Assembly (NCBI RefSeq): GCF_003479405.1
Contig: NZ_QUHB01000002.1
Location: 403,981 to 467,980 of the forward strand
From: Eubacterium sp. AF16-48
Lineage (GTDB): Bacteria > Bacillota > Clostridia > Lachnospirales > Lachnospiraceae
Length of the DNA: 64,000 bases
Direction of reading: 5' to 3'
Positions 56,898-64,000 of the stretch are shown one piece after another (position 1 is the stretch's first letter; each line of letters begins with the position of its first letter). Made by a program: the position numbers and the translations under genes. The notes beneath the pieces were generated by a model. The model made no database searches. It worked only from the letters and a program-made list of their open reading frames with translations, and was not told where the DNA came from.

Positions 56898-58717
56898 TGT
56901 GTGGTATTGTTGGATATGTAGGGGAAAGAGATTGTACTGAAGTGCTTTTAGATGCATTATCAAAGCTTGAGTACCGTGGATATGATTCAGCAGGAATTGC
57001 GGTTTTTGAAAAGGACCGTATAATGGTTGAAAAATCAAAAGGTGAATTAAAGAATCTTAGAGAAAAAATAAATAAAGAACATAAACCGGATGGTCATTGC
57101 GGAATTGGTCATACAAGATGGGCAACTCACGGTGAACCGTCAGATATTAACTCTCATCCTCATGGAAGTAAGAGAGTATCAATAGTTCACAATGGAATTA
57201 TTGAAAATTATAAAGATATAAAGAATTTCCTGATTGGAAAGGGTTATACATTTATAAGTGAAACAGACACTGAAACAGTTGCAAAATTATTAGATTACTA
57301 TTATGAAGGTGATCCGGTGGAAGCTATTATTAAGACATTAAATGATATTAGAGGGGCTTATGCTCTTGGAATACTTTTTAAGGATTTCCCGGACAGAATT
57401 TTTGCAGTAAGAAAGGATAGCCCTCTTATTATAGGTGTAGGCGAAGAAGAGAATTTTATAGCTTCTGACGTTCCTGCAATTTTAAAATACACAAGAAAAT
57501 ACTATCTTTTAGAAGAAAATGAAATAGCAACCATTAAGTCAGACAGAATTGAATTTTGTAATATTCACAGAGAACCTATTACTAAGGAAGTGCAGGTTTC
57601 AAATCTGGATATGGATGCAGCTGAAAAAGGCGGATATGAGCATTTTATGCTTAAGGAAATACATGAACAGCCAACAGCGGTAAAAACTACAATTTCCCCA
57701 AGAATTAACAACGGAATGCCTGATTTATCAGAATGTGGTCTTACACCGGAAATGCTTAAGAATTACAGAAAATTCTTTATTGTGGCATGTGGAACAGCAA
57801 TGCATGCAGGAATGGTAGGAAAATATGTAATTGAGAAGTTGGCAAGAACGGAAGTTACAGTTGATATTGCATCAGAGTTCAGATACAGAGATCCTATTGT
57901 GACAAGTGAAGACTTAGTTATTGTTATTTCCCAGTCAGGAGAGACTGCAGATACCAAGGCAGCCCTTCATTTAGCCCATGAAAAAGGTGCAAAGGTGTTA
58001 GCTGTGGTAAATGTTAAAGGTTCATCCATAGCAAGAGAGGCAGACATGGTTTTATATACTCATGCAGGACCGGAGATTTCTGTTGCATCAACTAAGGCAT
58101 TTTCAGTTCAGATGGCAGTAATGTATCTGTTAGCATATGAAATGGCATATGCTAAGGGAACAATAACAGAAGAGGAATGCAGAAGACTCACAGCAGAATT
58201 ACAGAAAATTCCTGAAATGATTGAGAAAACAATGGAATGTGAAGACAGGTGCAAGTATGTTGCCAGCAAGCTTATAACAGCAACCAGCCTTCTTTATATC
58301 GGAAGAGGACTTGACTATACTCTTAGTATGGAAGGTTCACTTAAATTAAAGGAAATATCATACATTCATTCAGAAAGCTATGCAGCGGGAGAATTAAAGC
58401 ATGGAACTATTTCCTTAGTTACAGATGGAATGCCGGTTATTGGTGTGGCAACCCAGTCAGACTTACTGGAAAAGACTGTAAGCAATATTATGGAAGTTAA
58501 ATCAAGAGGCGCCTTTACCATAACAGTATGCAAGGAAGGTACAGAATTTAGTGAAGGGGTTATGGATGAGGTTATAGAAGTTCCTGTCTTAGAGGACATA
58601 TTAATGCCTCTTATTACGGTTATTCCTCTTCAGTTAGTGGCTTATTACACTACAGTATTAAAGGGACTTAATGTTGACAAACCAAGAAACCTTGCAAAAT
58701 CAGTTACAGTTGAGTAA
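56897..58717 (+). CDS. glmS: Glutamine-fructose-6-phosphate aminotransferase
   Basis: 606 residues. N-terminal glutaminase with catalytic Cys at position 2 (MCGIVGYVG), GHTRWATHG and HNGIIENY; two SIS domains (about 285-425, 455-590) with VISQSGETADT, STKAFSVQ and C-terminal NLAKSVTVE. It makes glucosamine 6-phosphate, the start of amino-sugar and peptidoglycan synthesis. It is coupled to topB, so there is no room for a glmS ribozyme upstream. Confidence 0.98.
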   Translation: MCGIVGYVGERDCTEVLLDALSKLEYRGYDSAGIAVFEKDRIMVEKSKGELKNLREKINKEHKPDGHCGIGHTRWATHGEPSDINSHPHGSKRVSIVHNGIIENYKDIKNFLIGKGYTFISETDTETVAKLLDYYYEGDPVEAIIKTLNDIRGAYALGILFKDFPDRIFAVRKDSPLIIGVGEEENFIASDVPAILKYTRKYYLLEENEIATIKSDRIEFCNIHREPITKEVQVSNLDMDAAEKGGYEHFMLKEIHEQPTAVKTTISPRINNGMPDLSECGLTPEMLKNYRKFFIVACGTAMHAGMVGKYVIEKLARTEVTVDIASEFRYRDPIVTSEDLVIVISQSGETADTKAALHLAHEKGAKVLAVVNVKGSSIAREADMVLYTHAGPEISVASTKAFSVQMAVMYLLAYEMAYAKGTITEEECRRLTAELQKIPEMIEKTMECEDRCKYVASKLITATSLLYIGRGLDYTLSMEGSLKLKEISYIHSESYAAGELKHGTISLVTDGMPVIGVATQSDLLEKTVSNIMEVKSRGAFTITVCKEGTEFSEGVMDEVIEVPVLEDILMPLITVIPLQLVAYYTTVLKGLNVDKPRNLAKSVTVE

Positions 58718-58724
58718 TTACCGG

Positions 58725-58765
58725 TGTTATAACATCATAGAATAAACTGCAGCTGTAAGCAGTTT
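58725..58765 (+). promoter_or_regulatory. Palindrome and hairpin between glmS and the beta-helix gene
   Basis: TGTTATAACA (58725-58734) is a perfect 10-base palindrome; AAACTGC (58744-58750) pairs with GCAGTTT (58759-58765). Role unclear: weak terminator, operator or mRNA structure next to the ribosome site. Confidence 0.35.
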
Positions 58766-58780
58766 GGAGAGAAGGATAAT

Positions 58781-59440
58781 ATGTATAAAATAAAGGATTT
58801 ATATGATTTAAATGAAACTATAGCAGCAGAACTTTTTGAAGGAAAGGAATATCCATGGGAAGTGTTAGCTGATATTGGTGATTTTATTTTAAAACTGGGT
58901 GATAAATTACCAAAGGATGAATTTACCAAAAAAGGTGACAATATCTGGATTCACAAGTCAGTTACCATAGCACCTACGGCAACTCTTAATGGACCGTTGA
59001 TAATTGATGAGGGAACAGAGGTAAGACCGGGAGCCTTTATCAGAGGAAAGGCTATTGTTGGAAAGAATTGCGTAGTAGGTAATTCTACAGAGCTTAAGAA
59101 TGTTGTATTATTTAATACTGTTCAGGTGCCACATTATAATTATGTAGGTGACAGTATTTTAGGTACTCACTCTCATATGGGAGCAGGCTCCATTACATCT
59201 AATGTAAAGTCTGATAAAACTCTTGTGGTAGTAAAAGACGGTGATGAAAGAATTGAAACCGGACTTAAAAAGTTTGGTGCCATGCTGGGAGATTATGTTG
59301 AAGTAGGATGCAATTCCGTACTTAATCCGGGAACAATGATAGGAAGACATACAAATGTTTATCCGTTGTCATGTGTAAGAGGAGTTATACCTGAAAATAG
59401 CATTTTCAAAAATAAGGATGAAATAGTATCTAAAAAATAG
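58781..59440 (+). CDS. Left-handed beta-helix protein, GlmU-C/acyltransferase-like
   Basis: 219 residues. The middle (about 50-200) shows hexapeptide repeats of the LbH type: IHKSVTIAPTATLNGPLIID, VRPGAFIRGKAIVG, NCVVGNSTELKNVVL, GDYVEVGCNSVLNPGTMIG. This resembles the acetyltransferase half of GlmU and related nucleotidyltransferases without the pyrophosphorylase half. An acetyl- or sugar-nucleotide role next to glmS would fit amino-sugar synthesis, but the substrate is not shown. GAGAGAAGG precedes the ATG. Confidence 0.8.
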   Translation: MYKIKDLYDLNETIAAELFEGKEYPWEVLADIGDFILKLGDKLPKDEFTKKGDNIWIHKSVTIAPTATLNGPLIIDEGTEVRPGAFIRGKAIVGKNCVVGNSTELKNVVLFNTVQVPHYNYVGDSILGTHSHMGAGSITSNVKSDKTLVVVKDGDERIETGLKKFGAMLGDYVEVGCNSVLNPGTMIGRHTNVYPLSCVRGVIPENSIFKNKDEIVSKK

Positions 59441-59486
59441 TCACGGAATTTTGCGAATTTACACATAATTTGGAAATGAAAACATA

Positions 59487-59515
59487 TTGCAAAAAAAGGT
59501 TTCATAACTTATAAT
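59487..59515 (+). promoter_or_regulatory. Promoter of the 6S RNA candidate
   Basis: TTGCAA (59487-59492) and TATAAT (59510-59515) with a 17-base spacer; the start of transcription is expected at about 59521. Confidence 0.8.
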
Positions 59516-59520
59516 ATAGT

Positions 59521-59695
59521 TACCTGAGATGCTCGTAGGTCCTGTATATTTTGAACCTACAGTTTGATTAAAGGGATTCCTATATCTCTAAGGGGATGAC
59601 ATGCCTCGTTATTTAGTGGACTTCAGAACTTTAGATGCGGTTGCCCACCTGGCAGTTGCTAGGACTCAAAACGCAGGAAGGGCATTTCGGGTATA
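59521..59695 (+). ncRNA. ssrS: 6S RNA (RNA polymerase-binding)
   Basis: About 175 nt. The two ends pair over 12 consecutive positions: TACCTGAGATGC (59521-59532) with GCATTTCGGGTA (59682-59693). The ends resemble those of the Escherichia coli RNA (CTGAGATG.. and ..GGCATCTCGG), and the overall shape (closing stem, internal bulges, open middle) is that of 6S RNA, which copies an open promoter and holds the housekeeping RNA polymerase. An inner hairpin GTAGGT/ACCTAC lies at 59534-59560. A consensus promoter precedes it and a strong terminator follows. Identification is by end pairing and context, not by a model search. Confidence 0.75.
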
Positions 59696-59718
59696 CATAA
59701 CAAACATAGGAAAAGCAG

Positions 59719-59745
59719 TCGGGCAGTTTTTACTGCCCGATTTTT
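59719..59745 (+). terminator. Terminator of the 6S RNA
   Basis: TCGGGCAGT (59719-59727) pairs with ACTGCCCGA (59732-59740), followed by five T. Confidence 0.92.
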
Positions 59746-59792
59746 AAAAGTAAGCCGGAAAAGTATAAAACTTCTCCGGCTTACTTTTATGC
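59746..59792. terminator. Second hairpin with A and T flanks
   Basis: AAAAGTAAGCCGGA pairs with TCCGGCTTACTTTT around a loop of about 15 bases. It follows the 6S terminator and can work in both directions. Confidence 0.8.
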
Positions 59793-59854
59793 TGAATAAT
59801 TTTCTGAGAGTATTAATAGTATGAAACATAGGGACAACATAAATAGGGGGGAGC

Positions 59855-61213
59855 ATGAAAAAGATAATAGTGTTTTTTTCGGTATTTTTTCTTATAACAG
59901 CCATTATAACAGGAAAAAAATGCCGGGAAGTAATACAAAAAATAGATACAATTTCCACTGAAAATACCACAAATATTCTGATTAAAGAAGCAACAACGGA
60001 AGACAAAAAGAAAACAGGTATAAAACAGCTTCAAAAGGTAAGGATTGTAATAATGAGTAACAATTATACATCAATTTATCATTCAAGCCTAACACTAAAA
60101 GGAGACAATCTAAAGGTTTATTACGGTAAAAATTTTGCAAAACAAAAAGGCTGCAAAAAAGTTAGTTTAGATGGAGATAGCAGTTATTTTAAAAACAGTG
60201 ATGTGGTAAAAATTTATGGGAAAACCGGCATCACAATACAGGGGCATAATACTGAAAACGGTTCTCCGGTGTATATGGGGGAATTATATTTATATAGGGA
60301 ACAAAGCGGAATGGTTGTGGTAAATCAGGTGGATATGGAAAATTATATTGCGGCAGTTATATCCAGTGAGATAGGAGAGGAATCTTCATTAGAGGCATTA
60401 AAGGCACAGGCTGTGTGTGCAAGAAATTTTATTATGAAATCTAATGCTTTAAAATATGAAAAGTATAAGGCAAATGCTGATGACAGTACTGATTTTCAGG
60501 TGTACAACAGAATAAAGCCGGGAAAAAACAGCAAAAGGGCGGCAGAAGAAACTAAGGGAGTAGTAATGACTTACAAAAACAAGTTAATAAAGGCTTATTA
60601 TTTTTCCACATCCTGTGGATATACCACCGACTACAAAATATGGGGTAAGGAGAAGATGAATTATTTAAAGGGGGAAAACTTTACGGAAAATTCCAAAAGA
60701 AATGTAAAAAATCAGTGGGAGTTTAAAAAATTTATTAAAAAGAATGTAAAAGGAATTGAAAGCAAATATCCATTTTACAGGTGGAGGGTTTATTATACCA
60801 ATGAGCAGTTAGAAAATTCCATTTATAACACTACAGGGGTAAATGTGGGAAATATAAGCCGTATTGAAGTAAATGAGAGAGGTGCCGGGGGAATTGCTTC
60901 CCAGATTACCGTATACGGTGACAAAAGACAGATTGTTATGCAAAATCAAAATGAAATAAGAAAGGCGTTATGCTCATGTTACGGAAAAATCAAATTATGT
61001 GATGATACCACAAGAGCTGGAATGACTATGTTGCCTAGCGCATTTATTCTGTTGGAAAAGGAAAAGGGAGGCTATACCATATATGGTGGTGGCTTTGGTC
61101 ATGGCAGTGGAATGAGTCAGAATGGAGCCATGGAAATGGCAAAGTCAGGGAAAAATTATAAAGACATCCTAAAAAGCTATTATCATGGCATTGAAATAAA
61201 GAATGCTAATTAG
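59855..61213 (+). CDS. SpoIID/LytB-domain protein
   Basis: 452 residues. N-terminal signal/anchor helix (about 2-20). The SpoIID/LytB domain (about 155-450) shows VVVNQVDMENYIAAVISSEI, LKAQAVCARNFIM, TSCGYTTDYK and GGGFGHGSGMSQNGAMEMA near the end. SpoIID is a lytic transglycosylase used in engulfment; related proteins act in vegetative wall turnover. GGGGGAG precedes the ATG. The gene is convergent with the YihY-type gene, with only 2 bases between the stops. Confidence 0.9.
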   Translation: MKKIIVFFSVFFLITAIITGKKCREVIQKIDTISTENTTNILIKEATTEDKKKTGIKQLQKVRIVIMSNNYTSIYHSSLTLKGDNLKVYYGKNFAKQKGCKKVSLDGDSSYFKNSDVVKIYGKTGITIQGHNTENGSPVYMGELYLYREQSGMVVVNQVDMENYIAAVISSEIGEESSLEALKAQAVCARNFIMKSNALKYEKYKANADDSTDFQVYNRIKPGKNSKRAAEETKGVVMTYKNKLIKAYYFSTSCGYTTDYKIWGKEKMNYLKGENFTENSKRNVKNQWEFKKFIKKNVKGIESKYPFYRWRVYYTNEQLENSIYNTTGVNVGNISRIEVNERGAGGIASQITVYGDKRQIVMQNQNEIRKALCSCYGKIKLCDDTTRAGMTMLPSAFILLEKEKGGYTIYGGGFGHGSGMSQNGAMEMAKSGKNYKDILKSYYHGIEIKNAN

Positions 61214-61215
61214 GA

Positions 61216-62067
61216 TTACTTTTGAACTTTTTCATAGTAAAATGCCTCTGTTTCAGGATGAAGAAGCTTATTTATTTCTGCACCGATAAATAAAATATAG
61301 ATACAGAAATATATCCAAAGCATTATAATAATAAATGCCGTAAGACTTCCGTACATATAGGACATATTCGAAAAATTATCAATGTAAATAGAAAATACAT
61401 ATGAAAAAATCATCCATCCAAGGGCAGAAAAAAGAGCTCCCGGTATACATTTTTTTATTGTTGTAAGCCTGAAGTTAGCTATTTTATACAGTATAATGAA
61501 AAATCCCGATAAAATAACAAAAGAAATAAGATATCTTAATATAAGAGTAAGTATTGTAACATTCTCCAGTATTGGAATAAAGGACAAAAGAAGATTAAAT
61601 ATCCTGTTACCAAATACCAAAAGAACCATGGTTACAATAATTGCCAGTAAAAATAAAATAGTATAGAGCATAGAAACAAAACGTGATATTAAATAGTTCC
61701 TATCACGGTGAATTTTACTGATTTCATATAAACCAAACATTACTGAAAGAACCCCCTTAGAGGCAGACCAAACTGCGGCAATAGCCACAATGGAAAGCAA
61801 CGTTCCTGATACATGGGTATACAGCTCACCAATAATCTGAATGAGAAGGGGCTTAATAACATCCGGTGAATAACTGTTGATAATCCTTATAAGGGCATTT
61901 TTGTCTAAACTTGTCATACCAACTACGTTTAAAAACAAAAGTAAAAAAGGAAATAGTGACAAGGTAATGAAAAATGATGCCTGGGCGGTATATATTCCAA
62001 CTCTGTCTTTTCCCATTCTATAAAAAAATCCATATATATTCAGGGCAAAATTCATAATTTTTTTCAT
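61216..62067 (-). CDS. YihY/BrkB-type membrane protein
   Basis: 283 residues with six hydrophobic segments: FFITLSLFPFLLLFLNVVG, VSGTLLSIVAIAAVWSAS, FVSMLYTILFLLAIIVTMVL, YLISFVILSGFFIILYK, CIPGALFSALGWMIFSYVF and LTAFIIIMLWIYFCIYILF. This is the YihY/virulence factor BrkB (once called RNase BN) family; the true function is unsettled. Minus-strand start ATG at 62067 follows CGGAG. No terminator lies between it and the facing SpoIID-like gene. Confidence 0.88.
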   Translation of the reverse strand: MKKIMNFALNIYGFFYRMGKDRVGIYTAQASFFITLSLFPFLLLFLNVVGMTSLDKNALIRIINSYSPDVIKPLLIQIIGELYTHVSGTLLSIVAIAAVWSASKGVLSVMFGLYEISKIHRDRNYLISRFVSMLYTILFLLAIIVTMVLLVFGNRIFNLLLSFIPILENVTILTLILRYLISFVILSGFFIILYKIANFRLTTIKKCIPGALFSALGWMIFSYVFSIYIDNFSNMSYMYGSLTAFIIIMLWIYFCIYILFIGAEINKLLHPETEAFYYEKVQK

Positions 62068-62168
62068 CTTAATCTCCGTTTATATAAAGTATATGCATTA
62101 GTATAACATTTTTTCACAGGATGGCAAATATGTACAGGGAAAACAAATTATGATAGGATAATGTTATT

Positions 62169-62279
62169 ATGGATTCAGGAAGAGGAAGGTTTGTGAAAAG
62201 TAGCAGAGAGACAATTATAAAAAACATAATATGCATAACATTGGTATGTGCAATAGGAATTGTAAGATTAAACCTATAG
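62169..62279 (+). pseudogene. Possible truncated membrane-protein start next to the IS
   Basis: A 36-codon frame: a charged start MDSGRGRFVKSSRET, then a hydrophobic stretch IICITLVCAIGIV, then RLNL and a stop, 8 bases before the first copy of the IS-edge repeat. The layout (basic head, one membrane helix) is that of a signal-anchored protein cut off by an insertion. A weak AGGA precedes the ATG. It could also be chance. Confidence 0.35.
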
Positions 62280-62286
62280 GCTGACT

Positions 62287-62323
62287 TGTAAAAGTAAATT
62301 CCGTGTGAAAGACTAAATTCCAC
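62287..62323 (+). repeat. Left copies of the TGTRAAAG..TAAATTCC repeat
   Basis: TGTAAAAGTAAATTCC (62287-62302) is followed at once by TGTGAAAGACTAAATTCCAC (62304-62323). The same two repeats return beyond the transposase at 63944-63960 and 63921-63939, in the same orientation. Confidence 0.75.
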
Positions 62324-62452
62324 ACCCTGTTAAAAATTGACCTAAATTTAAAAGTTTTTGGTTGAATAAAGGGGAATAAGTGTTAAAATTTAAGTACATT
62401 TTTCTTTAAATCTGAAAATCAGGGCATAGAAAACAGACCTCTGGAATTCTTG

Positions 62453-62472
62453 TGTGAAAGATTAAATTCCAC
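62453..62472 (+). repeat. Inner copy of the TGTGAAAG..TAAATTCCAC repeat
   Basis: TGTGAAAGATTAAATTCCAC differs from the copy at 62304 in one base. It lies 31 bases outside the proposed left end of the IS30-type unit. Confidence 0.75.
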
Positions 62473-62502
62473 AGGTCGGTGTGAGAAATGTGAAATTTGT
62501 GG

Positions 62503-63862
62503 CTCTGATGACGGATTTATAAAAATGTTATTTTAGCAGCTTTGGTGTGAGGATTACATCATCAGGTGGGATGTATTTAAGCTGCAGGGCCCGGAGAATC
62601 TCCGGGCCAAATTTTTCCAGTGATGCCTGATATGGTGTTTTACCATTCAATCCTTCCCTCACATAAGAATTGATGTGATCAACACATTTTTTAATGTCCC
62701 ATTGTGTAAGATGCGTGAAAACAGTTCCTTTGGGAATAATCATTCTCAACAGGGTATGTGCCTCCTCAATGCCACCCTTCTGATTACTTCTCATGGGATC
62801 ACAGTAATAAATACTCATACGTTCAATGCCGTTAATACCCGTTTCAAGTGATATCGGGTCGCCGAATTCACTGCCACGGTCAGTCAGACAGGTATTGAAA
62901 ACGGATAGAAAGTCATATGTGCCAAGAGCCCTCTCCAATTCATTAACGGCAGCCTTAACAGCTCCTTCAGTACAACGGTTTAGAAGTCTGGCAATAAACA
63001 GTTGTGTTTCAGGGATGTAAAAAGTCAGAATACATTTATTGGAACCCTTAGCCGAAATGACAGTATCCATTTCACAGAAATAATCAGGATTCAGCAACTT
63101 AAAATCAGCATAAGTTCTTCCAATGAAAACTTCCCTGTTTCTGATTGAAGGTTTGGAATCGTCTTTTCGTAACCTAAACTTTACCTTACGTTTTAAATCA
63201 ATGTTTCTGGTAAGAAGGACACCCTGTTCAATGTAGTTGTAAAGTGTTTTCACACTGATGCCCAGTTCCGGATGGTTGGTGACAATTACATATGGAGACT
63301 GTCCCTGTTCTATCAGAGGTGCAACCACGGCATTCATTTGAAGAGCCTGATGTTTTGTGAGATTTACACCGATTCTTGAAGAAGTACGGAGTTCTTCATA
63401 TTTTCGTTGTGCAAAAACAGCATCATAGCGGTATTTATGCGGAATGCTACAGCGATGGAGTGGTTTATCACAACCATTGCAAACGTAAGGAGCCCGGTCC
63501 AGTCGCAAACAGGATTCCTTTACGAAAGACTTGCATACCTGATTACATTTGTTACATGATGAACACTTAATGTCACAGAGGATAATCTTTTCACATACAT
63601 TTGTCCGTTTACACCTAAATCTTCTGGTGCAAAAGTTGTGCGGATTATTAAATATCCGTTTTGGTTGAATGTCATCAACCCGGTGAAGACGAATCTCTTT
63701 TGAAATGGTAGTTGGATCCTTGCAAAGATATTTGGCAATCTCCTTGAAGGAAAGTCCTTCATTTAGAGAGTCTTCAATAAATTTACGGTCATCTAAAGTT
63801 AAGTGTTTCTGGTTTCCCGGTATAAGGTTAGACATGTGTACCTCCTTCTACCGCCATCAGAG
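62503..63862 (-). mobile_element. IS30-type insertion sequence
   Basis: About 1.36 kb. Imperfect terminal inverted repeats of 12 bases: CTCTGATGACGG (62503-62514) and, on the other strand, CTCTGATGGCGG (63862-63851), 11 of 12 matching. They flank one transposase gene closely (14 and 16 bases away). No target duplication is visible to me, so exact ends are provisional; the TGTGAAAG repeats outside may belong to a second, older element. Confidence 0.6.
62528..63835 (-). CDS. IS30-family transposase
   Basis: 435 residues, intact. N-terminal helix-turn-helix (LTLDDRKFIEDSLNEG and EIAKYLCKDPTTISKEI), a Cys-rich segment (about 70-130: CTRRFRCKRTNVC, CDIKCSSCNKC, CNGCDKPLHRC) that probably binds zinc, and a DDE core: the first Asp in FCEMDTVIS, the second in CLTDRGSEF and Glu in GGIEEAHTLLR. 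The Cys-rich insert is a feature of one Clostridial branch of IS30 transposases. The ribosome site AGGAGG precedes the ATG at 63835 on the minus strand. Confidence 0.93.
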   Translation of the reverse strand: MSNLIPGNQKHLTLDDRKFIEDSLNEGLSFKEIAKYLCKDPTTISKEIRLHRVDDIQPKRIFNNPHNFCTRRFRCKRTNVCEKIILCDIKCSSCNKCNQVCKSFVKESCLRLDRAPYVCNGCDKPLHRCSIPHKYRYDAVFAQRKYEELRTSSRIGVNLTKHQALQMNAVVAPLIEQGQSPYVIVTNHPELGISVKTLYNYIEQGVLLTRNIDLKRKVKFRLRKDDSKPSIRNREVFIGRTYADFKLLNPDYFCEMDTVISAKGSNKCILTFYIPETQLFIARLLNRCTEGAVKAAVNELERALGTYDFLSVFNTCLTDRGSEFGDPISLETGINGIERMSIYYCDPMRSNQKGGIEEAHTLLRMIIPKGTVFTHLTQWDIKKCVDHINSYVREGLNGKTPYQASLEKFGPEILRALQLKYIPPDDVILTPKLLK

Positions 63863-63920
63863 AGCATGGAAAAAGCATACAGGGAAAGAGATAAATATGC
63901 AAATGAATGGGAGAAAATGG

Positions 63921-63988
63921 TGTGAAAGGTTAAATTCCATTTATGTAAAAGTAAATTCCACTGTGAGATGGGAGAGTGGAATTTAAAA
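63921..63988. repeat. Right copies of the repeat plus an inverted copy
   Basis: TGTGAAAGGTTAAATTCCA (63921-63939), TGTAAAAGTAAATTCCA (63944-63960) and, inverted, TGGAATTTAAAA (63977-63988). AAATTCCACT (63953-63962) can pair with AGTGGAATTT (63975-63984). The window ends here, so the full element may continue. Confidence 0.7.
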
Positions 63989-64000
63989 TTTTAATTTTGG

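Larger units (their letters stand above)
62068..62502. other. Stretch with a truncated reading frame and IS-edge repeats
   Basis: It holds the 36-residue frame at 62169-62279, the repeats at 62287-62302, 62304-62323 and 62453-62472 described separately, and A/T-rich DNA with no other gene visible. Confidence 0.6.

Noticed and set aside
62281..62480. CRISPR array suspected from the regular repeats
   Set aside because: Few copies, uneven spacing and position at IS edges; no cas genes.
63863..63925. Short coding-like stretch MEKAYRERDKYANEWEKMV right of the IS
   Set aside because: Only about 20 codons; A/G-rich sequence gives such charged residues by chance.

Overview
The window reads as chromosomal DNA of a low-G+C Gram-positive anaerobe of the Clostridia, most likely a Lachnospiraceae member. 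This is inferred from gene content and order (dcw cluster with SpoVD-type PBP, SpoIID-like protein, PrkC/Stp pair, formate-THF ligase with FolD, short LeuC), from A/T-rich intergenic DNA and from frequent TTG/GTG starts with strong AGGAGG-type ribosome sites. Nearly every gene lies on the + strand; the exceptions are ychF, a YhcC-like radical SAM gene, a tRNA-Ser, a YihY-type membrane protein and an IS30-type transposase.

Layout. 1-9100 is accessory: the 3' end of a surface-protein gene, a 1702-residue LPxTG adhesin with InlB-type and about ten Cna-B-like modules, a secreted transglutaminase-fold protein, an unrecognised 59-residue protein and a DUF488 protein. The adhesin DNA is visibly richer in G+C (sampled lines about 50%) than the core genes (some sampled lines under 30%). 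9381-18089 holds rpsO, pnp (with a long leader hairpin), a short KdpD-like/KdpE pair, cysK, metY, a eukaryotic-type hisA and a ClpP-like tepA gene. 18206-35590 holds uppP, ftsK, fhs, folD, priA, def, fmt, a YugP-type protease, rsmB, rlmN (broken by one in-frame stop), stp, prkC, rsgA and rpe, ending in a terminator shared with convergent ychF. 36917-49498 is lgt followed by the division and cell-wall cluster mraZ-rsmH-ftsL-pbp-spoVD-mraY-murD-ftsW-ftsQ-ftsZ, controlled at its head by a promoter overlapped by repeated GTGGTGA boxes. 49569-59440 holds a radical SAM gene, tRNA-Ser(CGA), leuC, leuD, thrC, a YfbR-like HD hydrolase, topB, glmS and a left-handed beta-helix protein. 59521-59695 is a 6S RNA candidate with a near-consensus promoter. 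The window ends with a SpoIID-like gene, a convergent YihY-type gene and an IS30-type transposase set among copies of a TGTGAAAG..TAAATTCCA repeat.

How the genes work together. The core is a translation and envelope-growth neighbourhood: S15/PNPase (ribosome and RNA turnover), Def/Fmt/Fhs/FolD (formyl-methionine and one-carbon supply), RsmB/RlmN/RsgA (ribosome maturation), PrkC/Stp (sensing of muropeptides, a family property), UppP/MraY/MurD/GlmS/Lgt (lipid carrier, precursor and lipoprotein synthesis) and the PBP/FtsW/FtsQ/FtsL/FtsZ divisome.

The most notable points are the single stop codon inside rlmN, which leaves every catalytic residue intact; the MraZ-box array; the structured leaders of pnp and tepA; the 6S RNA; the KTG-to-KTA change in the SpoVD-like PBP; and a terminator duplicated with no intact gene in front of its second copy. 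I found no CRISPR array, no prophage and no clearly new defence system.
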